In this document: positions 36,841 through 45,207 of the stretch, piece after piece | Numbering within the stretch: the stretch's first letter is position 1 | How the letters are laid out: each line of letters starts with the position of its first letter | DNA from: Cytophagaceae bacterium | Lineage (GTDB): Bacteria; Bacteroidota; Bacteroidia; Cytophagales; Spirosomataceae | NCBI GenBank assembly: GCA_947460975.1 | Contig: CANHGO010000001.1 | Location: forward strand, 496,001 to 560,000 | DNA length: 64,000 nt | Direction: 5' to 3' | The notes under the pieces: model-generated | Databases searched by the model: none | What the model saw: the letters and a program-made list of their open reading frames with translations, nothing else | Told to the model about the DNA's origin: nothing | Made by a program: the position numbers and the translations under genes

Positions 36841-38015
36841 TCTTCGATTTCAGTATCGTTTTCTAAAAGATTGGGGTTGGGGAAGCGCCAACTTTGACCC
36901 ACAATTTTTTCGTAGTACTTTTCGTATAAAGGCAGAATGTTTTTGATGTCAAATAATTTGGCTCGTTCCAATGCATTTTTTTTCATAGTCGCATGTAAAA
37001 CGGGGTCCGACAAAATAGCGATTGCATTTTTTGCCATATCGTCCACATCTCCAATTTCACTGACAAATCCTGTTTCCCCGTGAATGTTTACTTCCGTTAT
37101 ACCACCGGCATTAGAGGAAATGACTGGTACTTCACAGGCCATCGCTTCCAATGCAGACAAACCAAAACTTTCCTTTTCGGAAGTAAGTAGAAATAAGTCG
37201 GCCAGCGAAAGCGCCTCCTCGATCGTATCCAATTTACCCAAAAAGCGAACATCAGCTTGAACACCCAATTCCCTACACAATACTTCGATCGCAGTTCTTT
37301 CAGGTCCATCACCAACCAATAAAAGCTTTGAAGGAATTTGTTTTTGGACTTTGGCAAAAACTTGAATGATATCTTGGATTCGTTTTACCTTCCGGAAATT
37401 GGACGTATGAATTAAAAGCTTTTCTCCATGTGGACAAATGGCTAATTTAAAATGCTCTTTAGGTTGTTTTTTAAATCGTTGAAGGTCAACAAAATTGGGA
37501 ATCACCTCGATGTTACTTAAAATTTCAAAGGAGGAATATGTATCATTTTTTAAACTTTCAGAAACCGCGGTTACTCCGTCAGATTCATTGATCGAAAAAG
37601 TAACGACCGGTTCGAAAGATGGATCACGGCCTACTAAAGTAATATCGGTTCCATGAAGCGTGGTAATCACGGGAACGTGAATGCCTTTATATTTTAGAAT
37701 TTGCTTGGCCAAATAGGCAGCTGAAGCATGTGGAATTGCATAGTGCACATGAATCAAATCGAGCTGTTCGTTAATCGTCACATCCACCATTTTACTGGCT
37801 AGCGCTGATTCGTAGGGTAAATATTCAAAGAGCGGATAGGATGCCACGGAAACTTCGTGATAGAAAATATTTTCGCTAAAAAAATCCAATCGAGGGGGTT
37901 GGGTATAGGTAATAAAATGAACTTCGTGTCCTACTGACGCTAATGCCTTTCCTAATTCTGTGGCCACAACACCACTACCCCCGTAAGTAGGATAACAAAT
38001 AATCCCTATTTTCAT
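36837..38015 (-). CDS. bshA: N-acetyl-alpha-D-glucosaminyl L-malate synthase (bacillithiol step 1)
   Basis: 392 residues. GT4 family with the BshA-specific N-terminus IGIICYPTYGGSGVVATELG, VHYAIPHASAAYLA, TLHGTDITLVGRD, IPNFVDLQRF, and the C-terminal LTSEKESFGLSALEAMACEVPVI that binds UDP-GlcNAc. It makes GlcNAc-malate, the first intermediate of bacillithiol. bshB and bshC are not in the window. A -7 element lies four bases before the ATG, suggesting a leaderless transcript. Confidence 0.95.
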   Translation of the reverse strand: MKIGIICYPTYGGSGVVATELGKALASVGHEVHFITYTQPPRLDFFSENIFYHEVSVASYPLFEYLPYESALASKMVDVTINEQLDLIHVHYAIPHASAAYLAKQILKYKGIHVPVITTLHGTDITLVGRDPSFEPVVTFSINESDGVTAVSESLKNDTYSSFEILSNIEVIPNFVDLQRFKKQPKEHFKLAICPHGEKLLIHTSNFRKVKRIQDIIQVFAKVQKQIPSKLLLVGDGPERTAIEVLCRELGVQADVRFLGKLDTIEEALSLADLFLLTSEKESFGLSALEAMACEVPVISSNAGGITEVNIHGETGFVSEIGDVDDMAKNAIAILSDPVLHATMKKNALERAKLFDIKNILPLYEKYYEKIVGQSWRFPNPNLLENDTEIED

Positions 38016-38019
38016 GCCT

Positions 38020-38027
38020 CAAATTTA
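38020..38027 (-). promoter_or_regulatory. -7 element (TAAATTTG) abutting bshA start
   Basis: Exact TAnnTTTG on the minus strand with four bases to the ATG at 38015. No -33 seen. Confidence 0.4.
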
Positions 38028-38080
38028 TTAGAATATCAATTAAAACTGACATAAAACCCAAAAGGTTCCTGATTTAAGCC

Positions 38081-38088
38081 TAAATTTG
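38081..38088 (+). promoter_or_regulatory. -7 element (TAAATTTG) for purN
   Basis: Exact TAnnTTTG that would include the first base of the upstream GTG candidate start; it favours the TTG start at 38109. Confidence 0.45.
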
Positions 38089-38108
38089 TGGTAAATAATG
38101 GAATCCCC

Positions 38109-38681
38109 TTGAAAAATTTAGTCATTTTCGCCTCTGGTTCTGGCTCAAACGCCGAAAAAATTTTTGAATATTTCAAAGATTCCACAGAGGTTTTAATCAC
38201 ACATATCTTTTCAAACAATCCAGAAGCTGGTGTTATTTCGCGGGCAGAAAGATTGGCTATTCCTTGCACCATTTTCACTAGAGCTGAATATAAAGATGGG
38301 ACCTTATTGAAAAAAATTCAATCACTGAACACCGATTGGGTTATTTTAGCTGGCTTTTTATGGCTGATTCCAAGCGATTTTATTCAAGCCTATCCTCAAA
38401 GAATTATCAATTTACATCCAGCATTGTTGCCCAAATTTGGCGGTAAAGGAATGTATGGGCATTTTGTGCATGAGGCTGTCGTGGAAGCGGGAGAGAAAGA
38501 ATCTGGCATAACGATTCATTTCGTCAATGAACATTACGATGAAGGTGGCATTATTTTTCAAAGTTCCTTCGCCGTGGATCCAAGCGACACCCCAGAAGAT
38601 GTTGCGAAAAAAGGACAAGTTTTAGAGCACCGTGATTTCCCAAAAGTGATAGCGAGTCTGGTGCTACCAGCCTCCTCCTAA
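38109..38681 (+). CDS. purN: Phosphoribosylglycinamide formyltransferase
   Basis: 190 residues from a TTG at 38109, giving (M)KNLVIFASGSGSN as expected of PurN; there is no in-frame ATG nearby. A GTG at 38088 is possible but falls on the promoter element. Motifs: FASGSGSNAEKIFEYF, LAGFLWLIP, and the active site INLHPALLPKFGGKGMYG with Asn-His and Asp in HFVNEHYDEGG. It formylates GAR with 10-formyl-THF in purine synthesis. The 3' end overlaps the convergent TolC-like gene by 18 bases. Confidence 0.92.
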   Translation: MKNLVIFASGSGSNAEKIFEYFKDSTEVLITHIFSNNPEAGVISRAERLAIPCTIFTRAEYKDGTLLKKIQSLNTDWVILAGFLWLIPSDFIQAYPQRIINLHPALLPKFGGKGMYGHFVHEAVVEAGEKESGITIHFVNEHYDEGGIIFQSSFAVDPSDTPEDVAKKGQVLEHRDFPKVIASLVLPASS

Positions 38682-40088
38682 AACACGGTACAAGTTAATC
38701 GCGCGCATCCACTGATTTCGAGATATTTCCAATAACTCTAATTCTGATCGTAACGCATTTTGTTGCGCGGTCAATACTTCTAAATAACTTGCATTAGCCG
38801 TTAAAAAGAGGGTCCCTACCGTACTTATTGCTCCCTTTGTCAATAGTACTTCCCGTTGCTTCAATTGTTGCTGTTTTTGCAAATAGGCCAATGACTTAAC
38901 TTGAGTATCCCATTCCAGATATCCCTTCACGAGAACATTTTGATAGGCTAAATCTTGTGACTTCCAGTGTGATTCGGATCGCAAAATATCGGCAGTCAGG
39001 GCATATCGATTCAACCAAGGGCTCGTGATTCCGCCAATTAATTGGTAAGCCATGGAGGCTGGAAGTTGAAACAAATAAGCAGGCTGAAATCCTTGCACGC
39101 CTAATATCCCTGATAGAACAACAGAAGGCTTTAGTGCTAAAACTGCACTCTCCTTGGTTTCAAAGGCAGCCATTAAATTCAATTTTGCCTGCCTAATATC
39201 AGGCCTATTCTCTAATTGGTCTATTTTTACCCGAGCAAATAAACTACTGTCCAAGGCGCATTGAAAAGGGAATTTGGATCGTAAAATAGGGGCATTGGGT
39301 TTGTTTAAGAAAAGACGAATCGCATTTTCTAGACTAATAATTTGTTGGAGCACATCTCCTTCTTGTGCACGCGAATTTAACCATTGTGCCTCCAGCTGCT
39401 GAACCGCAGATTCATTCACCACCCCTGCTTCCTTCTGCACTTGTACCAATTCGAAGACCTTTCGCTGGATTTCAATGTTGGATTTTAAGATCTCTAACTC
39501 TTTATCTAATGCGATCAACTGACCATAGGAACTTGCCACTTCAGCCACAATGGAAGTTATTATCCATTGCTGTCCTGATTCTGAGGCGATGTAACGAAGG
39601 GCACTCGCCTTCTTTCGCTTGGCTAACTTCCCCCAAATATCCAGTTCCCAACTTGATTGTAAGCCAACTTGAAAATCAGGTAAATTTTCTGGAATGATTT
39701 GTTCCTTCGTGATGTTGTTTGAAAACTTGGTATCGTAATTTCCAACAGCATCCATCGTATATTTTCCAAATCGCCTCAAACTGGGCTGTATTAATCCACT
39801 GACGGTAGGTTTTCTTAAACCTCTTTGGTAAACAAAATCAGCCTTTTGCATCGCAACTTCTAAAAAGCCAATCTTGATATCATTGCTTCGAATCAAAACT
39901 GAATCTATTAATTGCAATAACAAGGTATCCCGCTTCCAACACTCTTGGACATCTGAAACTGAGGGGTTTTCTTTCGAAACTCGATAAGTTTCAATTTCAG
40001 CATTTATTTTAAGTTGCTCTTTCAATATGCTTGACGTACAAGACGACAAACTCAACGCTATCAATAATATGATATATTTATTTTTCAT
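38664..40088 (-). CDS. TolC-family outer-membrane efflux lipoprotein (NodT type)
   Basis: 474 residues from the ATG at 40088 (MKNKYIILLIALSLSSCTSS). The lipobox LSLSSC places it as a lipoprotein and supports this start; a longer frame start 13 codons upstream would bury the signal. The body has two outer-membrane efflux (OEP) repeats with long helices and SSWELDIWGKLAKRKKA, typical of NodT. It forms the exit channel of the RND pump. The start overlaps the end of the RND gene by 11 bases. Confidence 0.92.
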   Translation of the reverse strand: MKNKYIILLIALSLSSCTSSILKEQLKINAEIETYRVSKENPSVSDVQECWKRDTLLLQLIDSVLIRSNDIKIGFLEVAMQKADFVYQRGLRKPTVSGLIQPSLRRFGKYTMDAVGNYDTKFSNNITKEQIIPENLPDFQVGLQSSWELDIWGKLAKRKKASALRYIASESGQQWIITSIVAEVASSYGQLIALDKELEILKSNIEIQRKVFELVQVQKEAGVVNESAVQQLEAQWLNSRAQEGDVLQQIISLENAIRLFLNKPNAPILRSKFPFQCALDSSLFARVKIDQLENRPDIRQAKLNLMAAFETKESAVLALKPSVVLSGILGVQGFQPAYLFQLPASMAYQLIGGITSPWLNRYALTADILRSESHWKSQDLAYQNVLVKGYLEWDTQVKSLAYLQKQQQLKQREVLLTKGAISTVGTLFLTANASYLEVLTAQQNALRSELELLEISRNQWMRAINLYRVLGGGW

Positions 40089-43000
40089 TTTTAGACATTT
40101 TAGCCGAGAGCGATGCGAATACCACATACAAGCCCGGAATTACCAATAAACCTCCTACTGTACCTAAAATCATTCCGCCAGCTGAGGCCGTACCAATCGT
40201 CCTATTTCCAATCGCACCCGCTCCAGATGCTAGCATTAGCGGAATTAATCCTGCCACGAAGGCAAAAGACGTCATCAAAATAGGTCGCAAACGGGAGAAA
40301 GCACCTTCCTTAGCAGCATCGATGATCGTGGCTCCTTCCTTTTGTTTGGCAATCGCAAACTCCACAATCAAAATGGCATTTTTTCCTAACAAACCGATCA
40401 ACATCACCAGCGCCACTTGGGCATAAATATTGTTTTGCAAGCCAAACATATACAAGAATGCATAGGTCCCCATGGCTCCCATAGGAAGGAATAATAATAC
40501 AGGGAATGGCAACAAGAAGGATTCATATTGCGCGGCCAACAACAAATACACGAATAACAAACAGATCGCAAAAATTAAAATTGCTTGATTCCCTGCTAAA
40601 TCCTCTTCACGCGTCATACCTGACCATTCCAACGTATACCCACGTGGCAGACTCTTCAAAGCTTGTGCTCGGATAATATCCAAAACCGCACCCGAACTAA
40701 ATCCAGGAGCAGGTTCGCCATTCACCATCGCAGACGTAAACATGTTGTAACGCGTAAATTGCTCCGGTCCATAGACACGCTTCATCTTGACGAAAGATGA
40801 ATAAGGAACCATTTCACCAGCTTTATTTTTGGCGTAAAACTTCAAAACATCATCCGGATGAGCCCGGTAACGCGGATCTACCTGAACCATTACTTTGTAC
40901 ATTTGGCCAAAGCGAATGAAGTTCGTGGCATAAAAACTACCCAACAACGTCTGAAGGTTATCCATCGCCGGCAAAACATTAACTCCTTTTTGAGCAGCGG
41001 CTTCTTGGTCTACTTCCAACATATACTGTGGAAAGGATGGGTCAAAACTCGAGAAGGTATTTTGAATCTCAGGAACCTCATTTAATTTCTTAGCAAACTC
41101 ATTCGCTACGCCAGCCAACTTCTGTAAATCCCCCGAACCCGTTCGATCCTGAATACGGAACTCAAAACCGGATGCATTACCAAAACCTGGAACGGCTGGT
41201 GGTGGGAAAAATTGAATACTTGCATCCTTAATTCCGCTCGTCTTTTTTCGAATAATCTCGGTTAACTCATCCACCGTTTCCTTACGCTCTTCCCAAGGTT
41301 TCAAGGTGATAATCCCTGTTCCATACGAAGCTCCAGAACCATCGGTCAATAAACTATATCCGGCCAATGTTGAAAAAGACTCAATAGCATCTACTCCTTT
41401 GATCGATTTAAATACTTGATCCATCACACCTTCCGTCCTTTCCAAGGTCGCTCCAGCCGGCGTTGTCGCGTTGACATATAAAGTTCCTTGATCTTCAGAA
41501 GGAATAAATCCACTCGGAACAATGCCCGATAAGACTACAGTTCCACCGACAGAACCAAGCAAAATTAGCCACATCAAAATTCGTTTACTGATTAATGCGC
41601 CTACCCACACCAAGTATTTTTGCGCGATTTGATCGTAGCGATGATTGAAGGCGTGGAAGAATTTCCCTAACCAATTCTTTTGGTTATGTTCTGGCTTTTT
41701 CAATAATAATACGCATAATGCTGGAGTTAAAGTCAATGCCGTTAAGCCCGACAAGGCAATGGAAATGGCCATGGTCACTGAAAATTGCCGGAAAAACACT
41801 CCTATCGGACCTGAAAGAAAAGCAACCGGAACAAACACCGCACCCATCACTAAGGTAATCGCTAAAATTGCCCCTGAAATTTCGTGCATCGCCTCTTGAG
41901 TCGCAGCTAAAACAGGCATGTCTTTTTCTTCCATTTTGGCATGAACCGCCTCCACGACCACAATCGCATTATCGACGACAATTCCAATGGCTAAAACCAA
42001 AGAAAACAAAGTCAATAAATTAATTGAAAATCCAAAACCGAGCATAAAAGTGAAGGTCCCAACCAAGGAAACGGGCACGGCAATAATAGGCACCAAGGTA
42101 GCGCGCCAATCTTGCAAGAAGATAAAAACCACGAGCGCTACGAGCAGAAATGCTTCTAATAAAGTCTTGATAACCTCGTGAATCGATGCATCCAAGAAAC
42201 GGGAAACATCATATGAAATCGTAAATCCCATGCCTGGAGGAAAAGTGGTCGTTTTCAATTCAGCCAGTCGTTTTTTTACATTTTCTATTACTTCTGCCGC
42301 ATTCGAACCTGGACGTTGTTTCAATAATATCGCCGCGGATGGTCGGCCATTTTCTTTCGAAAGTACATCATAATCTAGCGATCCAAATTCCACGTCAGCC
42401 AAATCCTTCAAGCGTAAAATTTGGCCTGTCTCAGTTGCCTTAATGACTAGGTTTTCATATTCAGCCACTTGAGTAAACTTCCCTGTATAACGCATGACAT
42501 ATTGTAAAGCCTGCGGATGTTTACCTGAGCTTTCCCCAATTTTGCCGGGAGCCGCCTCCACATTTTGATTGCGCAAAGCTTGAATAACATCTTCCGCGGA
42601 AAGTTTATAGGCAAATAAACGATCCGGATGCAACCAGATACGCATCGCATATTCTCTCTGGCCCATAATATCGGCAAAGCCAACACCATCAATCCTTTTC
42701 AATTCTGGAAGTACGTTAATATCTGCAAAATTATAAATGAACTTCTCGTCAATGTCGGCATCCTCGCTCAAAAGATTCACATACAACAACATGCTATTCA
42801 CCTCTTTTTCTGTGATTACCCCAGCTTTGATTACTTCTTCGGGCAACTCATCCAGTACCGTTTGAACCCTCGTTTGCACGTTGACCGCCGCCACATCCGG
42901 GTCGGTTCCTACTTCAAAATATACCTGAATAATACTCGTTCCGTCGTTCCCTGATACAGACGTCATATAGGTCATTCCAGCTACTCCATTGATAGCACGT

Positions 43001-43197
43001 TCAAGTGGGGTGACTACGGCTTTAGCGCATACCTCGGCATTCGCACCTGTATATTTTGTGGTCACAGTTACGGCGGGAGGAACAATATCTGGGAATTGCG
43101 TAATGGGCAATTGCTGCATGGCAATCACCCCTAGAATCACGATAAAGATCGATACAACGATCGACAATACCGGTCGTGTGATGAATTGTTGTACCAT
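40078..43197 (-). CDS. RND multidrug efflux permease (AcrB/HAE1 family)
   Basis: 1039 residues, normal for HAE1. Twelve membrane segments and two large periplasmic loops are evident. Marks: FITRPVLSIVVSIFIVILG (TM1), PITQFPDIVPPAVTVT, KQRPGSNAAEVIENVKKRL, AIGIVVDNAIVVVEAV (TM4 with the proton-relay Asp pair at VVDNAIVVVE), and GLLGKNAILIVEFA (TM10 with Lys). It drives drug or detergent export by proton motive force. Adaptor and channel genes flank it (1-base gap upstream, 11-base overlap downstream). Confidence 0.96.
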   Translation of the reverse strand: MVQQFITRPVLSIVVSIFIVILGVIAMQQLPITQFPDIVPPAVTVTTKYTGANAEVCAKAVVTPLERAINGVAGMTYMTSVSGNDGTSIIQVYFEVGTDPDVAAVNVQTRVQTVLDELPEEVIKAGVITEKEVNSMLLYVNLLSEDADIDEKFIYNFADINVLPELKRIDGVGFADIMGQREYAMRIWLHPDRLFAYKLSAEDVIQALRNQNVEAAPGKIGESSGKHPQALQYVMRYTGKFTQVAEYENLVIKATETGQILRLKDLADVEFGSLDYDVLSKENGRPSAAILLKQRPGSNAAEVIENVKKRLAELKTTTFPPGMGFTISYDVSRFLDASIHEVIKTLLEAFLLVALVVFIFLQDWRATLVPIIAVPVSLVGTFTFMLGFGFSINLLTLFSLVLAIGIVVDNAIVVVEAVHAKMEEKDMPVLAATQEAMHEISGAILAITLVMGAVFVPVAFLSGPIGVFFRQFSVTMAISIALSGLTALTLTPALCVLLLKKPEHNQKNWLGKFFHAFNHRYDQIAQKYLVWVGALISKRILMWLILLGSVGGTVVLSGIVPSGFIPSEDQGTLYVNATTPAGATLERTEGVMDQVFKSIKGVDAIESFSTLAGYSLLTDGSGASYGTGIITLKPWEERKETVDELTEIIRKKTSGIKDASIQFFPPPAVPGFGNASGFEFRIQDRTGSGDLQKLAGVANEFAKKLNEVPEIQNTFSSFDPSFPQYMLEVDQEAAAQKGVNVLPAMDNLQTLLGSFYATNFIRFGQMYKVMVQVDPRYRAHPDDVLKFYAKNKAGEMVPYSSFVKMKRVYGPEQFTRYNMFTSAMVNGEPAPGFSSGAVLDIIRAQALKSLPRGYTLEWSGMTREEDLAGNQAILIFAICLLFVYLLLAAQYESFLLPFPVLLFLPMGAMGTYAFLYMFGLQNNIYAQVALVMLIGLLGKNAILIVEFAIAKQKEGATIIDAAKEGAFSRLRPILMTSFAFVAGLIPLMLASGAGAIGNRTIGTASAGGMILGTVGGLLVIPGLYVVFASLSAKMSKNEK

Positions 43198-43198
43198 A

Positions 43199-44302
43199 TT
43201 ACAATGTTTTATATTCGGTTAATAATTGGCGCATCGGCTTGAAGGTCGACATGATTTTTTGGCCTTGCTTCACGAGCTGAATGCCCTCAATTAAAACCGT
43301 ATCCTTGGATGAAAATCCATTTTTAACCAAGTAAAAATGAGGAATGCGTAAGTCAGGTACGATGCTTTTCATTTTAACAATACCGTCTACACCTTTCACA
43401 AAAACGTAGCTCTTTTCTTGAATCTCAAAAACAGATTTTTGAGGAACTGCCCAGTATCCTGTTACTTTTTTAGGCAATTGTACTTTTCCTGATGCCCCAT
43501 GTCGCAGAAGTTTATTCGGATTTCCGAAACGAGCACGAAAGGCAATGTTTCCAGTATTTTTATCGAACTCCCCTTCAATGGTTTCCACTAAACCTTTTTC
43601 TGGATAAGTTTCCCCGTTGGCCAAAACTAAATCCACCGATGCCGATTTATTTACTCCATCTTGTTCACTAAAGGCAAGGTATTCCTGTTCGGACACATTG
43701 AAATAAGCAAAGACATTGTGATTGTCTGATAGCGTTGTCAACAAAGTTCCTTCGTCGACCAAACTTCCGCGCTTAAAGGGCAATCGGTCAACGACACCCT
43801 CAAATGGTGCACGAATATTGGAATGTTCTACTTTCAATTCGGCGGCTCTTACATGTGCTAACGCTTCTTCGCGTTTTGCTTTCAGTCCATCCACCTTGGC
43901 AAGCGATATGGCTAATTGGTTTTTTGAAATTACATTTTTGTCTACCAACAAGCGGGTGTTAACCAAAGTCAATTCCTCCGCTTTTAACTCCGCCGAAGCC
44001 TGACTTAAAACAGCCTTTGCACGCGCTAAATCGGCCACATATTCTTGACTATTGATCGTAAACATAATCTGCCCTCTTTTGACTTGCTTGCCTTCGTCCA
44101 CCAAAATACGGTCCAAATAGCCTTTCACCCTGGCTCTAATTTCTACGTTTTGGACAGCATGTATATCAGCCACAAATTCCTGATGAATGATCGTGTCTAA
44201 TGAAATGGGGGAAGAAACTTCCAATGTTTGAACTTCGACTAGCTCCTCTTTTTTGGCCGTGCAGGCTGTTAAAAGCATTAATCCGAATAGGTATTTTTTC
44301 AT
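43199..44302 (-). CDS. RND periplasmic adaptor (membrane fusion lipoprotein)
   Basis: 367 residues. The signal ends in a lipobox (LMLLTAC, Cys at about 14), so it is inner-membrane anchored. An RND-adaptor layout follows: lipoyl half-motif (VEIRARVKGYLDRILVDEGKQVKRGQ), alpha hairpin (about 85-150), second lipoyl half (NIRAPFEGVVDRL), beta-barrel and membrane-proximal domains. It links permease and TolC-like channel. One base separates it from the permease gene. Confidence 0.95.
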   Translation of the reverse strand: MKKYLFGLMLLTACTAKKEELVEVQTLEVSSPISLDTIIHQEFVADIHAVQNVEIRARVKGYLDRILVDEGKQVKRGQIMFTINSQEYVADLARAKAVLSQASAELKAEELTLVNTRLLVDKNVISKNQLAISLAKVDGLKAKREEALAHVRAAELKVEHSNIRAPFEGVVDRLPFKRGSLVDEGTLLTTLSDNHNVFAYFNVSEQEYLAFSEQDGVNKSASVDLVLANGETYPEKGLVETIEGEFDKNTGNIAFRARFGNPNKLLRHGASGKVQLPKKVTGYWAVPQKSVFEIQEKSYVFVKGVDGIVKMKSIVPDLRIPHFYLVKNGFSSKDTVLIEGIQLVKQGQKIMSTFKPMRQLLTEYKTL

Positions 44303-44308
44303 TTCTAC

Positions 44309-44563
44309 TTAGTTAGGCCTTCCTCCATGTTGCTTGTAGGAAGGTGTTTGTGTTTTAAATGTATCCACCCATTCTATATTGGGTTTGTATTCTTGGTACT
44401 TGGGGGTTTGATTGACAGGCTTCTTTTCCTTTATTTCTACCCGTTTTTCAATCAATACTTTATCTTTCAATTTTCTGTTTATCTGATTTTTATAGTTTTT
44501 TTCTTGGCTGTAGGCCACAAAAACCATTGAGATAAACATAGACGCTAATACGTATGTTTTCAT
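44309..44563 (-). CDS. Small exported basic protein of unknown function
   Basis: 84 residues from the ATG at 44563 (MKTYVLASMFISMVFVAYSQ, a signal peptide ending near Ser-Gln); a longer TTG start 13 codons upstream is unlikely because it would bury the signal. The mature part is rich in Lys, Asn and Gln and ends YKQHGGRPN. No family is recognised. It lies six bases before the RND adaptor gene and runs with it, so it may be an accessory of the pump. The 77-base gap before it could hold a promoter, but no exact -7 element is seen. Confidence 0.55.
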   Translation of the reverse strand: MKTYVLASMFISMVFVAYSQEKNYKNQINRKLKDKVLIEKRVEIKEKKPVNQTPKYQEYKPNIEWVDTFKTQTPSYKQHGGRPN

Positions 44564-44640
44564 AACAATTAATTTTCTATGCGAAAAACGCATGGATGAC
44601 AAGAAGATTTTATGATTTTGTTTCAGTAATGCACGCGGAA

Positions 44641-44937
44641 TTACGCCGTGCGAGGAGGGGGACTCTCTTGCTCTAGGAGCACATGTAAAGTGGATAGTTT
44701 ATACTGATCGTTAATTGATTTATCAGTAAAACCATCAATATTATTTTGGTCTAAATCCAAACCAAAATCTTCATTCGCAAAAAAATCATTACAACCATCT
44801 TCTTCAAATGAATCTTCAAAATTCATCTCTAAAGAAATGGGATTTTTTTCAACCAAAACATCAAACGCTAACGAAATTCCATCTTTCGTTAACAAACAAA
44901 ATACCAACAAGAAATAAACGATAATTCCTCTTACCAT
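44641..44937 (-). CDS. Small acidic membrane/exported protein of unknown function
   Basis: 98 residues. Hydrophobic N-terminus (about 4-16, GIIVYFLLVFCLL) could be a signal or anchor; the rest is very acidic (FEDSFEEDGCNDFFANEDFG) and the C-terminus ends ESPPPRTA. Not recognised. It lies three bases after the DUF4834 gene stop. It is supported only by frame, spacing and a plausible composition. Confidence 0.5.
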   Translation of the reverse strand: MVRGIIVYFLLVFCLLTKDGISLAFDVLVEKNPISLEMNFEDSFEEDGCNDFFANEDFGLDLDQNNIDGFTDKSINDQYKLSTLHVLLEQESPPPRTA

Positions 44938-44940
44938 TGA

Positions 44941-45201
44941 TTAATCTTTAATTTCCTCATAAGGTACATAATCTCCTTCGTCGGCCAGCGGTTTTTTACC
45001 CGTTTTCTTTCCTGTAGGAGGTACATAATCCACGTCAATCGAACCTTCCCTACGCGCTTGTGCAGCAGCTTGTTTGGAACGAATATCTTGCTCCGACATC
45101 TTTCTATGAACCTGTGTGATGATAAATCCCTTAAACAAGAATCGCACCAAAGGCCAAATCACATAGTAAAACACCAATCCAAAAGCGAGTAATTTTAACA
45201 T
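44941..45201 (-). CDS. DUF4834 family small membrane protein
   Basis: 86 residues, one N-terminal membrane helix (about 5-25, LAFGLVFYYVIWPLVRFLF) and a charged tail with DVDYVPPTGKK and DYVPYEEIKD. The YVPP/YVPY repeats match the DUF4834 family of Bacteroidota, function unknown. It begins seven bases after the carB stop. Confidence 0.85.
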   Translation of the reverse strand: MLKLLAFGLVFYYVIWPLVRFLFKGFIITQVHRKMSEQDIRSKQAAAQARREGSIDVDYVPPTGKKTGKKPLADEGDYVPYEEIKD

Positions 45202-45207
45202 AATTAC

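Noticed and set aside
38088-38108. GTG start for purN
   Set aside because: It overlaps the TAAATTTG element; the TTG at 38109 gives the standard N-terminus. Not fully excluded.
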